Shown here: one piece after another, positions 36,120 through 47,286 of the stretch
Layout: every line of letters starts with the position of its first letter
Position numbering within the stretch: the stretch's first letter is position 1
From: Jackrogersella multiformis
Lineage: Eukaryota > Ascomycota > Sordariomycetes > Xylariales > Hypoxylaceae
Reading direction: 5' to 3'
NCBI GenBank assembly: GCA_902806575.1
Contig: CADCXD010000001.1
Span: 372,001-436,000, forward strand
DNA length: 64,000 bases
Made by a program: the position numbers and the translations under genes
The notes under the pieces: model-generated
Seen by the model: the letters and a program-made list of their open reading frames with translations, nothing else
What the model was told of the DNA's origin: nothing
The model's database searches: none

Positions 36120-39100
36120 ATGACGGCTACCGCGTCGCCCAAGTCTGCGCCTTCACACGACACCGCAAATCCCGACAGCTTAAATCTTACAAACGACGAA
36201 GCATCCCAAATTATTGTCGACATATCCTCCGCACCTCTAGTTCGTTCATCTCAGCTCGAAATAAAATCTGAAAATCCTACCATAACCCAATTATCCCCAA
36301 CGAAGCCGGAAACAAATGGTATCGACGCGGACGAATCAGTTATCGAAATCCCCGTTAAAAATGGAGATGGGGATATCGACGAGAGGCCCGCGAAACGACG
36401 CCGAGTACGCGATACGACGCCCAATAGCGCATCTCGTAAACCTAAACTAGAATCCCCTCCTTGGAAGAGGATAGAGGCAGAAGGGCCCACAACTTTCACT
36501 GAGAATGGCAAACGCAGGTCCGGACGCACTAACCAGGTGCCTCTGGAGTTGCAGCCGCCAGGCAACAGGAGAGTCACTCGAGGCGCTCTGCATGGCCTTC
36601 AGCCACCTACTCCCGCTAGAGAATTGCGCTCTACGCCCAATAACCACGTAAATGCGACACAAAAGCACGCGTCGACAGGGAAGGGAGCTTCCTCTAAAGC
36701 TTCTACTTCTACGCCCAGTGCCAAGCCGAACACAAGAAAATCTCTAGGTAATGGCTCCAAGCCTTCCTCGAAAACTCGACGGCCCTCACCTACTCCGCCA
36801 TCCCAGACATCACCACCGAGGCGGTCGACAAGAATACGACGTAGCTCTGGAACACTTCGAGATACTATCGATACTCCTACCCGCGACCCTAAGCAGCCTA
36901 TCGATGATAGCCCTAACCTGCGCCCAACGAAGATCCGTTTACGTCTGAAGGCCCCTACCATTCCTACGGTTCATCCAGCCCAGGTCAATGTCTTTCCAGG
37001 ACAGACCATTGCACGTGCCAAGATAGCGTCCGATTTCCGCGATTTTGTCGAGCGTGCGCCGACCATAGATGTGAAAGATGGCGGCTGGCTTGACCTTGCC
37101 GACGAAGGCGACCCATATACACAAGAGGCGGCCGAGAGAGATGCCAATATTATTATGCGGATCGAGACTGAAGTCGAACCTGGTGGGTTGCTCAGCGAGG
37201 AACGCTCTACACTGTTCGTGCCGGAACCCGCTGATGAGCCGCCGCGACAGTGGGCACACATGGATCACCTCGTCAAGCAGATGGCCAATTTCCGGAAGCT
37301 GATGCTGATGGAGCAGCAGAGGCACAAGGCCACAGCAAAGCGCCTAGCTGAAGCATGTCGGGACGAGTGGATACGTCGACAACCCAAGACGGTCGAGCAG
37401 ATCGAAGCCGAGGCGAGAAACGCTTGGTTTGGTCGATACAAGACCGTTGTCAGGGTTATTGGTGGAACGTGGGAGAACGTTAAAACTGAGGTCAACCGTC
37501 GCCGCTTAGAGGAATGGGAGGCCGCCGAACAAAAGCGAGTAAAGGCTGCTTTAAACGAAGCTGTTAATATGTCAGAACTCAAATTGCAGGCCCGCCGAGC
37601 TCATTTCGATTCAGAGCTTGTATCCGACGAAGACGAGGAGGAATTGGAGGAATCGGATGAAGAAGCCGACGACGAAGATGATGATCTAGTTTCCGACGAA
37701 GAGCCCACTCCGAGTGGAGACTCTGATGGGGAGGATAACGAAGACAATATGTCTTCATCTGATGATGACGACGATGCGAAGTCAAACATTTCGGATGAAG
37801 GTCTCACGCAGGACCAATTAAGACAGAAATATGCAAACATTCCAGACCTCCCTGCAGGCGATCCAACGACTACTCTCGACGACGATAAAGGCGAAACTAC
37901 GGATGAGTCCATTGATATGGATGATGATTTGGGGACAAGTGATGAAGATATGGAAAGCGGCGAGGATGTTGGCCAATCTGAGAACGAGGATGAAAATTCC
38001 GAAGACGACGAAGAGCCTTCAGGACTACTGGGCCTCTTATTCGGAAAATCCGAACTGCAAAAGATGAAGCAGAAGACGGTAGCCGACGACCCGCCACCAC
38101 TTGAACGTGATGTTGAGATGGAAGATGTCCCAGAAGCTACATCTGCTGATGAGGTAGTTTCCCACAATATGGTCACCGAGAAGGGCGTTGAAGATAGCAC
38201 AATCCCAGAAAGTACAAGTTTGCAAGATAAACTTGTATCGACATTGGTGAACGGAACGAAGGGTATTTCTGAGCAGGAGTCTGTCCCTAGACAAGATAAA
38301 GCGCCTGCGAATCCACCCAGTACCGTTTCCGTGACGGCTGCACCGCCAGAAAACCCGCACGATGCTAACAACGCCAATGCCCCCGCCACAATACCAGCAC
38401 CTCTACAGGCTCAAGATATTGAGATGAAAATTATTGAGGCCGTTGAGCATGTTAAGGAAGATGCCACCAACACAGCTGAGAAAACGGCCTTAGCAATACC
38501 AAGCGTTGAGATTGCAACCGCGCCGTCGGATCAGCCCCAGACGACCCCAGATACGGACGCGATATCTAACCCTCCCAGTCGTGATCGAAGCCAGTCACCT
38601 CGGACGTCTGATACGAAACCTTCAGAGGTCGATACCACCTCTTCTATCGTCAAGTCTGGTGCGAGCAGGTCAAATTCGCCTCAGTATCAGGTACCCACGA
38701 CAGAGGTCCCCTTCTTACTCCGAGGAACATTGCGTGAGTATCAGCATTATGGCTTGGATTGGCTTTCCGGTTTATACATAAACCAGACAAACGGGATTCT
38801 CGCAGATGAGATGGGCCTTGGCAAAACCATCCAAACGATTGCCCTATTGGCTCATCTTGCCTGTCATCATGAAGTGTGGGGTCCGCATCTAGTCATCGTC
38901 CCAACCAGCGTGATGTTGAATTGGGAAATGGAGTTCAAGAAGTGGTGCCCTGGATTCAAGGTCTTGTCCTATTACGGGAGTATCGACGAACGTAAGCGAA
39001 AACGCCAAGGGTGGAAGACGGACGACATGTGGAACGTGTGCATCACGTCGTATCAGATCGTCTTACAAGATCAGCAAGTCTTCAAGCGCAGGCAATGGCA

Positions 39101-41396
39101 TTATATGATTTTGGATGAGGCTCACAACATAAAAAACTTCAAATCCAAGCGCTGGCAGACCTTGCTCACATTCAATACCCGAGCACGACTCTTACTCACC
39201 GGCACGCCGTTGCAGAACAATTTAACCGAGCTGTGGTCGCTGCTGTTCTTCTTGATGCCATCTGAAAATGGAGTCGGCGGGTTTGCGGATTTAGCAGAGT
39301 TCCAGGACTGGTTTCACAAACCTGAGTCCCAGATCTTGGAGAGTGGCCGAGAACAGATGGACGAAGAGGCTCGTGCGATCATTGCCAAACTACACAAGGT
39401 CCTCAGGCCGTATCTCCTACGACGACTAAAGGCAGACGTTGAAAAGCAAATGCCGGCCAAGTATGAGCACGTCGAATTCTGTCGACTGTCGCGTAGACAG
39501 CGCGAGTTATATGATGGATTCCTGGCCCGTACGGATACCAGAGAAGCCCTTTCTTCCGGCAATTATATCTCGGTCATCAACTGTCTCATGCAGCTGCGCA
39601 AAGTTTGCAACCATCCCGACCTCTTCGTCGAGCGCCCCATCATGACATCTTTCCGACAACGCAGATCAATCCTAGCCAGTTACGAAGCAACCGAAAGTGT
39701 CGTCCGGGGCAAGCTGCTTGCTGAAAAGCCTATGAGCTCTGTCAGCATGGGCTTCCTCAACTTCATCCCAACTCAACACGAAGGTTTATCAAAAACGGTT
39801 TGCGAGCGAGTTTCTCAACTAAGCTCTCACCGCGCACTGATGGAACTCCGCGAAGCCCAGAAAGCCAGAGCCCAGGCCGCCTATACCAATTTGGATCCTG
39901 CAACCGTGGAGTCCAACATCGTATACCTCGAAAGTGCGGCGCGATGGGGTCGCTTCGAGGAGTTGCAACATTGTGTATACCTCAATGCGCTCCGAAGACA
40001 ACAACGCCCAATCTATGGTAAACAGCTCACGGACTTTTTAACACTTGGTGTAAATGACCGACCGCACAAACCTCGCCCGAAAGTTCCGCAGAAGATTATG
40101 AGTTGGTTTGAAGAGGACTCCCCAGTGCTGCGGTCGATGGTGCCTACACTCGACCAACGTGCTATGTCAATGAAGAATATCATCTCCAAGTTCGCATGCG
40201 TCACGCCAGCTGTCGTCACTCGGGATTTCGATCAATTCGTCCTCGGCTCGAAAGGCGTCGAGGCATTTGACGAGACGAACCTCAAGCTGTCGGCTCCGGT
40301 ACGGCATGCTCCATTCATGCAAAAAGAAGCTCCGCTCGATCCGTGGCACGAAGCGCGTATGAGGCTCAGTATTCAATTTCCGGATAGGAGACTTCTTCAA
40401 TATGACTGTGGCAAGCTCCAGGCGCTTGACCGTCTCCTACGCAAGCTACAATCTGGTAATCACCGCGCCTTGATCTTCACGCAGATGACGAAGGTGCTCG
40501 ACATCCTCGAACAATTCCTCAACATTCACGGGCACAAATACCTGCGACTCGATGGCGCTACGAAGGTAGAGCAGCGGCAGATCCTAACAGACCGTTTCAA
40601 CCACGACAGTCGGATCCTATGCTTCATTTTGTCTACGCGATCGGGTGGTCTTGGCATTAACCTGACTGGAGCTGACACCGTCATCTTCTATGATCAAGAC
40701 TGGAATCCTGCAATGGACAAGCAATGCCAAGATCGATGCCATCGCATCGGCCAGACGAGAGACGTCCACATCTACCGGCTCGTGAGCGAGCATACTATCG
40801 AGGCAAACATATTACGGAAAGCAAGTCAGAAGCAGATGCTCGACGATGTCGTGATCCAAGAAGGTGGATTCACAACCGACTACTTCAACAAGCTCTCTGT
40901 GCGTGACGTTATTGGCGACGCTCCAGTTGAAGGTGATGTAGTCGGGGATGCCATGGACCGTGTTCTCGGCGGGGTGGAGAGCAGTGACCAACGCACTGTC
41001 GGCCGAGTCCTCGAACAGGCCGAGGACCGCGAAGATGTCGACGCCGCTCATGTTGCAGAGAAGGAAATACAGGAAGACGAGGCTGACTTTGCCGAGAAGC
41101 CGACAACAGCGAGTGCTTCTGGGACCTCAAGTACTAGGCTTGGCACCCCGGTGACGCGAGACGGTTCACTCGCGCCAGGCATCGGGAGATCGAATCTTGG
41201 GCTGTACTCCGAGTCGGCAGACGTGAATAGCGCACTCGGGGAAATCGAGAACAACGCCTGGGGCGAGATGATACACAATATCGACGAGTACATGCTTGCT
41301 GTTATGAGCAAGCAACTTGAAGGCACAACGCTGGAGCTCCCCAAGGACAAGAAGAAGAGCAAGAACAAGAAGGGAAAAGACACCAGGAAGCGTTGA
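36120..41396 (+). CDS. SWR1: Chromatin-remodelling ATPase Swr1 (SWR1 complex)
   Basis: Catalytic ATPase of the SWR1 complex, which exchanges H2A for H2A.Z in nucleosomes. Intronless, 1758 aa. The N-terminal 330 residues are disordered, with basic patches (AKRRRVRD) and Ser/Pro/Thr-rich segments. The HSA domain spans about 375-490 (RQWAHMDHLVKQMANFRKLM). Acidic stretches (about 500-640) follow, a feature used by Swr1 to bind histones. The SNF2 helicase core starts near 865 (LLRGTLREYQHYGLDWLSGL). Walker A GLGKT is at 899-903 and DEAH at 999-1002. A long insertion of about 300 residues separates the two lobes, as in the INO80/SWR1 class. Lobe 2 has RALIFTQMTKVLDILEQFLN, LSTRSGGLGINLTGADTVIF and QCQDRCHRIGQTRDVHIYRL. 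The tail is Lys-rich. Confidence 0.96.
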   Translation: MTATASPKSAPSHDTANPDSLNLTNDEASQIIVDISSAPLVRSSQLEIKSENPTITQLSPTKPETNGIDADESVIEIPVKNGDGDIDERPAKRRRVRDTTPNSASRKPKLESPPWKRIEAEGPTTFTENGKRRSGRTNQVPLELQPPGNRRVTRGALHGLQPPTPARELRSTPNNHVNATQKHASTGKGASSKASTSTPSAKPNTRKSLGNGSKPSSKTRRPSPTPPSQTSPPRRSTRIRRSSGTLRDTIDTPTRDPKQPIDDSPNLRPTKIRLRLKAPTIPTVHPAQVNVFPGQTIARAKIASDFRDFVERAPTIDVKDGGWLDLADEGDPYTQEAAERDANIIMRIETEVEPGGLLSEERSTLFVPEPADEPPRQWAHMDHLVKQMANFRKLMLMEQQRHKATAKRLAEACRDEWIRRQPKTVEQIEAEARNAWFGRYKTVVRVIGGTWENVKTEVNRRRLEEWEAAEQKRVKAALNEAVNMSELKLQARRAHFDSELVSDEDEEELEESDEEADDEDDDLVSDEEPTPSGDSDGEDNEDNMSSSDDDDDAKSNISDEGLTQDQLRQKYANIPDLPAGDPTTTLDDDKGETTDESIDMDDDLGTSDEDMESGEDVGQSENEDENSEDDEEPSGLLGLLFGKSELQKMKQKTVADDPPPLERDVEMEDVPEATSADEVVSHNMVTEKGVEDSTIPESTSLQDKLVSTLVNGTKGISEQESVPRQDKAPANPPSTVSVTAAPPENPHDANNANAPATIPAPLQAQDIEMKIIEAVEHVKEDATNTAEKTALAIPSVEIATAPSDQPQTTPDTDAISNPPSRDRSQSPRTSDTKPSEVDTTSSIVKSGASRSNSPQYQVPTTEVPFLLRGTLREYQHYGLDWLSGLYINQTNGILADEMGLGKTIQTIALLAHLACHHEVWGPHLVIVPTSVMLNWEMEFKKWCPGFKVLSYYGSIDERKRKRQGWKTDDMWNVCITSYQIVLQDQQVFKRRQWHYMILDEAHNIKNFKSKRWQTLLTFNTRARLLLTGTPLQNNLTELWSLLFFLMPSENGVGGFADLAEFQDWFHKPESQILESGREQMDEEARAIIAKLHKVLRPYLLRRLKADVEKQMPAKYEHVEFCRLSRRQRELYDGFLARTDTREALSSGNYISVINCLMQLRKVCNHPDLFVERPIMTSFRQRRSILASYEATESVVRGKLLAEKPMSSVSMGFLNFIPTQHEGLSKTVCERVSQLSSHRALMELREAQKARAQAAYTNLDPATVESNIVYLESAARWGRFEELQHCVYLNALRRQQRPIYGKQLTDFLTLGVNDRPHKPRPKVPQKIMSWFEEDSPVLRSMVPTLDQRAMSMKNIISKFACVTPAVVTRDFDQFVLGSKGVEAFDETNLKLSAPVRHAPFMQKEAPLDPWHEARMRLSIQFPDRRLLQYDCGKLQALDRLLRKLQSGNHRALIFTQMTKVLDILEQFLNIHGHKYLRLDGATKVEQRQILTDRFNHDSRILCFILSTRSGGLGINLTGADTVIFYDQDWNPAMDKQCQDRCHRIGQTRDVHIYRLVSEHTIEANILRKASQKQMLDDVVIQEGGFTTDYFNKLSVRDVIGDAPVEGDVVGDAMDRVLGGVESSDQRTVGRVLEQAEDREDVDAAHVAEKEIQEDEADFAEKPTTASASGTSSTRLGTPVTRDGSLAPGIGRSNLGLYSESADVNSALGEIENNAWGEMIHNIDEYMLAVMSKQLEGTTLELPKDKKKSKNKKGKDTRKR

Positions 41397-42383
41397 TGTC
41401 GCTCATATGATATCGATGCATATCGCTTTACTAGTATCTATCACACGTTGGAGTTTTGGTTAAGACATTTTAGCTGTACATTATAAGGTTTGATGTCGGT
41501 CGAACACCAGCTCGGTGTCGACATAACGCGAATGCATTCTAGAAGAAAAACAAAACCATACGACTTAGCACCGGAGACGGGAATGAAGAAGGATTGCATT
41601 GCATATATTGGTGTTCTTGCTAGCGGTGATCAAACGGGGGATTGGCGGCGTATTAACGGGATTTTGCATCGGTTCGTCATGACGTTCTAGTGTGCGAGTC
41701 GGAGTCTAGGTATGATGATAAAAAAAGAGGAATCAGAAACCTGTGCGTTGTGTTCGAACCGGGTGGTATCTACTAGATAATTGAACGACGAAAAGACGAG
41801 AGATGACCGCTCACAGCGGGATTCGCCACTTTTTTAAAAACACACATAACCAACGCGGCATCTTATCCGTTCGCATTTTATATACGTGACGTTCTTGACC
41901 CGTCCGCGTGTTAGGGAAAAGATGATGCCGGTATAGTGCCGCCGCCGCTATTCAAGAGCCGATATATTTCCCCGCGTTAAGGATTCGCCTCGGATCCACC
42001 AGGAGAATCGATGCACCGTTCGATGGTTTTTAGTAACGGATAGTCCCGATTTCAATTTCTGACTTGTATATTTATATTTATTATATTTTCAGTGTAGGTA
42101 TTTATGATACTTGTGATATATATGATATTTACTAGAAACCGGATTGAGACAGCTGAGTTGGTAGCCCGGAAGCTCTTCACACCAACTCTTGGCTGAGTGC
42201 TTATACATACATACGCGGTCTTCTAACTCACCCCTCAAGGCAGAGTAGAGAAGAGGCTCTTACATCTCGAAGCGACCACCCTTTCCTTTCAGAGATTCTT
42301 AAACTCGGATAAGATATTCATATATATATATATATACATCTATATCTTATTCGATCCAGTCCCTCCTACCATCGGCGCCGAAG
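41397..42383. other. Intergenic region
   Basis: 987 bp with an AT dinucleotide run near 42318-42336 in the presumed 5' UTR of the DUF3500 gene. One open frame of 66 codons (41490..41690) has no recognisable features. No gene is supported. Confidence 0.4.
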
Positions 42384-43843
42384 ATGACCTCCGCGGAGAA
42401 GCAAACCGGCGACTTCCGGAAATTCCTCCCGGACCTGGACACCCCGCGGTTCCAGGCCATCGCGAAGAACGACGCGTACGGCCACGCCAAGGAGCTGCTG
42501 GAGCACCACCGGCCCCCCTGGCTGTACGGTCTCTACGTGCACTGGCGGAAGCTGTTCGAGGAGCCGTTTCGCGGCGTGACGAATGATGGTATGTTTATCT
42601 TGGCTCCTCTCTTGTTTATCTCGTTGGGGACCGGAGTGGGCGAGGATGGGATTAGGAGTATGATAGGGGTTTAGATGAGTAGGGTAGGAGGGAGAGGGAG
42701 TTAAAGAATGGAGTGATAACTAACAAGCCAGCTACCTACCAACCACAACCCCATAACTAACCCCCCACAGGCACCGTCCGCCCCAACCTCTTCACCCTGC
42801 GCGACGAAGGCATCCCCATCGACGCCATCGTCGCAGCCGCCAACGCCATAACCTCGCAGCTGACCCCCGAGCAGGCCCTCAAAACCACGCTGCACATCGA
42901 CTCGCCGGAGTGGCGCTCCTGGTCCAACCCGGAGTTCCTGCTCAGCGACAAGGGCATCCGGCTCGACGCCGTGTCGCCCGCGCTGCGGGACTCGGTGCTG
43001 GCGCTGCTGCGCGCGACGCTCAGCCCCGAGGGCTTCGCCAAGGCCGTCGCCGCCATGCGCATCAACCACTTCCTGGGGGAGCTGGTGGGCGCGCCGCGCG
43101 TGATGAACGAGCACAGCTACAACTTCGCGCTGTTCGGCGCGCCGTGCGCCCGCCGCCCCTGGGGCTTCGCCTTCTACGGCCACCACCTGTGCCTCAGCGT
43201 GCTGCTGGCGCGCGCCCAGATCGTCGTGTCCCCGTGGTTCACCGGCGCCGAGCCCAACGCCATCGACGCCGGCCCGCACAAGGGCACGCGCATCCTGCAC
43301 GAGGAGGAGCGGCTCGGCCTGCGGCTCGTGCGGAGCCTGGGCGCCGCGGACGCGGCCAAGGCGGTAACATACGAGGGCATGAGGGACGACCGCATGCCGC
43401 GCGGCCGCTGGAACCACGACGACCAGCGCCACCTGTGCGGCGCGTACCGCGACAACCGCGTGGTGCCGTACGAGGGCGTGGTCGTCGGCACGCTGGCCCC
43501 CGCGCAGCAGGACCTGGTGCGGCGCATCCTGGAGCAGTACCTGCTGTACCTGCCGGCGCGGGCGCGCGAGCTCAAGCTGGCCGACTGCGCGCGCTGGTTC
43601 GGCGAGACGTACTTCAGCTGGATCGGGGGCCGCGGCGACGACGACCCGTTCTACTACCGCGTGCAGAGCCCCGTGGTGCTGGCCGAGTTCGACCACCACT
43701 CCGGCGTCTTCCTGGCCAACGCCGAGCCCGCAAAGTTCCACATCCACACGCTGCTGCGCACGCCGAACGCGGGGGACTACGGCGTCGCGCTTAGGGGGCT
43801 GGTGGAGGGGGGCGTTGAGCAGGAGTATGTCTGGGAGGGTTAG
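42384..43843 (+). CDS. DUF3500 family protein
   Basis: Two exons: 42384..42588 and 42771..43843, giving 425 aa; the intron is 182 bp (GTATGT..ACAG). The family has no assigned biochemical function. Recognisable features include VAAMRINHFLGELVG, YNFALFGAP, RRPWGFAFYGHHLCLSV, VVSPWFTGAEPNAIDAGP and a C-terminal DHHSGVFLANAEPAKFHIHT, with conserved His residues that suggest metal binding. There is no signal peptide. Exon 2 has a very high GC content and so shows a long spurious antisense frame. The stop codon TAG (43841-43843) lies within a GGGTTA repeat tract, so the last residues (VWEG) come from a repeat junction. Confidence 0.88.
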
Positions 43844-43859
43844 GGTTAGGGTTAGGGTT
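43837..43859 (+). repeat. Interstitial telomere-like repeat (GGGTTA)n
   Basis: Almost four units of GGGTTA, equal to the TTAGGG telomere repeat of filamentous fungi, with the G-rich strand on +. It contains the DUF3500 stop codon. It is followed directly by (AT)8 and (GT)8. Confidence 0.9.
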
Positions 43860-43860
43860 G

Positions 43861-43892
<32 letters not shown>
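43861..43892. repeat. Compound microsatellite (AT)8(GT)8
   Basis: Sixteen bases of AT repeat followed by sixteen of GT repeat, adjacent to the telomere-like tract. Confidence 0.9.
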
Positions 43893-46287
43893 TAGCGGGT
43901 TCGAAGGACCTTAAGAGAAAACGGCGGTTGTATTTTATACGATTCATTTCAACATGCGTACTTATATGAAGTCACGATATATCAGCCTGAACAAAACGTA
44001 CCTATATACACCAATATTGAGTGCTCTCCTTTCTCAAGTCGTTTGTAGCGGCGTTAAGGTAGATAAGCTCGGTCTTCTAAGAGACCACAACGTTGCCGCT
44101 TTATATGAGGCGCGCTGACCATAGCCTGTGGGTTACATACTTGCCTAGAAGAAGTATGATAGGCATCTATTCAAGTTTCTGTAATTTATTTTTATTTCAT
44201 TTGTGACAAATGCTAGATCAATTTGACAGATTTTCTCTGTGCCTAGAGAGCAATTGGAATCCTTCCACTTTTGCTTGCTTTAGGTATTATCGTCCTTCGT
44301 AGCCAAACCTCCTTAAGAAATCGATAGATTATTGCCGGTTTTCTTAATTGTATTAAATTGTAGCAGGTAAAAAAGCGGAAGCGAATATGTAAGAGCCTGT
44401 CTCTTAATACCTAGGTCCTAGGCCCGCATTCCTCTCCAGAACTGTTGAACCCCTTGTTAGTAACTACCTATCTATTAACCCATGTAGGTCTCTTGTTGAC
44501 CTCCAAATATTTTATTACATGAGTTAAACATCCGTCTTCAGTCTTTCTTGATCTATATGTTCCAACTACCTGAGATACCTGAGAATACTATTCAATCGTA
44601 CCTAAGTATCACACAACGACATCAAAGTCCTCTTATAGAACCCGAACCTCAGAAAAATAGTTGCCATGGCCAAGGCGTTTAAAAGTCAAGTATAACCTAG
44701 TCCATCCAAGTCTACAAAACAAATAGAAAGACAAATATTCCTTAAAATCCAACAACCTCAATCCCCATCCCTCCCCAGCCTATCTTCCAACCCACCCCTT
44801 CCCTCGCTTCACGAGCAAAAAGCAAGAGGCCACACACCTACCTAGTACCCTCGCCTCCCCTCCAGCATATCCCGAGAACGGCGCTGCGCTGTCCGCCGTC
44901 CAGCTCGCAGACGTGGTCGGCCATGCACGGGAGTGGGTATCTACAGCCGGCGTGCCGTACCGATCCGCAGGAGCGCCAAACCTGGCTACCTAGGCGAGGT
45001 AAAGCTGGCGGGGCCGGACCATGGTACGGGACGAGGATTTTTCATGTTTTTCATGTTTTATTTTTGCTTTTTGTTTTACCTTTCAGGTGTCCTGCATGTC
45101 GGCTACGCTACCTGGCTAAGGTTCGCTCGTGCGCCGCGTACGTATGTCCTGCATGCTAGGTAGGTAGATTTCAAGTATTCGCAGACGCTTGGACTAGCTG
45201 ATCAGTATAAAACAATCGATATAGCCTCGGAAGAACCGGGAATATTCCAATTTTCCTCCGCAATGGCACGCGGGCGTAAACCTGTTTCTCCGGCGTCAAG
45301 TTCCAGCGGTGCCAGTCCGGCCCTCGCCGCCCCAGATGACTGAGTAGAAGAGTGGTTAATCGTACTCCGTGCCGTAGGGCTTGCGTTATGCAAAGAATGT
45401 CGCTATTTCGGGTCCGCCCGTAGGGACCGGCCCACTGTACCTACTCTACTAGGACACTAGGACAACATACACAACTGCGTTGCATGTCCTAAAAAGCTAT
45501 TACGCATATACGGGCTTCGGTTCGGCGTGCCTAACCAAGTCCTTACCTGGCGGAGCGACAAAATAGGATGCAGGCGGCGTCCCTACCTTGCTCGAGCCCC
45601 GTGCTTCAATATACACTAGGTCTAGGTACCTTGCCTTACCTTACCAAATGATTGCCTACCCAAGTCCAGTATTAAGCCCTAGTGTACCCGTCAAGCCTCA
45701 ATGATTCCTCGAGAATCCATGCAAGAAGGACAGCCGAAAGTAGCAGAGGGCCCTTACCTAGTTCCTTACCTAGCCACCTAGCCACCTAGCCACCTAGCAC
45801 CTAGTGAGCGCCGCTACCAAAGGAATACGAGCCCCGTATAAAAAGTTCGTGTAGAGGATCTTACTAAAATAATTAAGATATTGTCGTGTATGCTATTAGG
45901 TTTAATTAAAAGGATATATAGGTAGTTTAATACGTCGCTTATCCAGGCGAAGGTTTGCGAGCGCTAGTCCTTCTCGCTTCTAGGTATCATGGTGTGGGAT
46001 ACAATGTTGGAAGTATAACAAAAGAAAAGAAAAGAATAAAGCCATATGTTACCAACCTAGGTAGGCACACTAGCCAGAGACGCCGAGACAGTAGAGGTGA
46101 AGGTATCCGTATTCTTACCAAGTACTGAACGATGCACGACATCACAACCGCCTTAGCAACACCATAGCAGGACGATAGTATATTCCGCTGTGTACCTGTA
46201 TATATGTATATATTCACAGTAAATGTAGCTAAACACACTCTAGTACCATTATCTACCCTTAGCCCTAGCCCTATCTAGCCTTGATGC
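43893..46287. other. Gene-poor intergenic region
   Basis: 2.4 kb with no supported gene. Short open frames near 44923-45163 lack family features and splice support. It contains CCTAGG motifs (44411-44421, 45620-45660) and a CCACCTAG minisatellite. Confidence 0.4.
45774..45804 (+). repeat. CCACCTAG minisatellite
   Basis: Three tandem copies of CCACCTAG followed by a shortened CACCTAG. It looks like a local expansion of the dispersed CCTAG motif. Confidence 0.8.
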
Positions 46288-47286
46288 CTAATAAAACCCC
46301 CCGTTGCGAACTCCCGTGTAAATCCAAGTCAGCGTAGCCGTCTCCAATCCCGGCACCTTCAGCGACGGCCCTAGGCTCTCGTCGTCGGCGAATTTCTTCA
46401 GCCAGCCCTCGAACGTGCCCTTCAGGTCGTGCACCTGGTACCCGCGCGGCTGCGGGTCATGGACGCATTGCTTCGAGTGCCTTGGTAGCGAGGATTGTGC
46501 TTGTAGCTTCTCCGTCTCCGTCCTGTCGTCCTCGGGCTCGTACCTGACGAGCCTGCTCTGGTACGGCCGGCGTAGCCAGTAGTTCTCGAAGTTGAAGTTG
46601 ACGTTGAAGTTGAAATGGTACGACTCGTACAGATCGTAGTGGCGCCAGGGTAGCAGGCTTCGCTGCTGCTGATGCGGATGGCGGTCCGGGGTCGGAATCG
46701 GAATCGGAGTAGGGCCGCAGCACTTCAGTCGGAGGCCGAAAGCCGAGCGTTGGTATACGACAAGGATGATCGTTTCCAGCTGCCGGAATTTAGAGACGTA
46801 TTCGAGGAACCGTGCCATGTTGCGTTTTGTCTGGACGCTTCGATGAAACATGCGCAGATGCAGCCCTGTATGTAGACCCCACGACGTGCCTAGGGCTAGC
46901 CGGGTAGCACTGCGGCGGATGGGTTCGATCTGACTCAGAAGGCGGATCACTTTCAGAAGCCGTTTCACCTGTAAGTAGGAATCGAGCAGAATAATGTCTC
47001 GGCGGAGGTCTAGGTGCTTGACCGTCCCGGAAAAGGCGATCGGTTTGTAACGACGTAAAACCGCCTGTCGAGCATCGCGGCAGACTCGTGCTATGGAGGG
47101 CGGTGGTTCGTTGCGAACATCAGCAAACATTAGGCGGCCCGACGGTGTGGATTGAGATTGCTTGGAGGACGGAGAATCGAGGACCTCGAAGACTCTTGGT
47201 TCGGGAAGGGCATATCCCCATATCATATCCCGTAGTTCCAACGGCAATTTTCCAAATTGTGGAAAGGTGGGCGGCTGAGAGGCCAT
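46288..47286 (-). CDS. 2EXR-domain protein
   Basis: 332 aa in one exon, starting at the ATG of MASQPPTFPQ. An in-frame ATG at 47331 would add 15 residues. The N-terminus FGKLPLELRDMIWGYALPEP followed by RVFEV matches the 2EXR (F-box-like) domain, expanded in filamentous fungi and of unknown biochemical role. ARVCRDARQAVLRRYKPIAF and LRRDIILLDSYLQ continue the usual fold. The middle holds low-complexity segments (PTPIPIPTPDRHPHQQQ and alternating NFNVNFNFEN). No membrane segment is seen. It stands alone in gene-poor DNA. Such proteins are numerous and variable, so orthology cannot be assigned from one sequence. Confidence 0.8.
   Translation of the reverse strand: MASQPPTFPQFGKLPLELRDMIWGYALPEPRVFEVLDSPSSKQSQSTPSGRLMFADVRNEPPPSIARVCRDARQAVLRRYKPIAFSGTVKHLDLRRDIILLDSYLQVKRLLKVIRLLSQIEPIRRSATRLALGTSWGLHTGLHLRMFHRSVQTKRNMARFLEYVSKFRQLETIILVVYQRSAFGLRLKCCGPTPIPIPTPDRHPHQQQRSLLPWRHYDLYESYHFNFNVNFNFENYWLRRPYQSRLVRYEPEDDRTETEKLQAQSSLPRHSKQCVHDPQPRGYQVHDLKGTFEGWLKKFADDESLGPSLKVPGLETATLTWIYTGVRNGGFY

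Noticed and set aside
37601..38389. 262-codon antisense frame over SWR1
   Set aside because: It is a Ser-rich shadow of the acidic Asp/Glu segments on the sense strand.
42150..42205. tRNA-like AGCTGAGTTGGTAG (D-arm resemblance)
   Set aside because: No B-box (GGTTCRANYCC) at the right distance and no acceptor stem pairing; most likely chance.
42701..43747. 348-codon antisense frame over the DUF3500 gene
   Set aside because: GC-rich coding DNA leaves few stops on the opposite strand. Its translation is Val/Ala/Arg-rich with no domain, while the sense strand carries the family motifs.
44923..45163. Pair of overlapping 76-78 codon frames
   Set aside because: They are in two frames of the same DNA, with no conserved pattern, and lie in gene-poor sequence.
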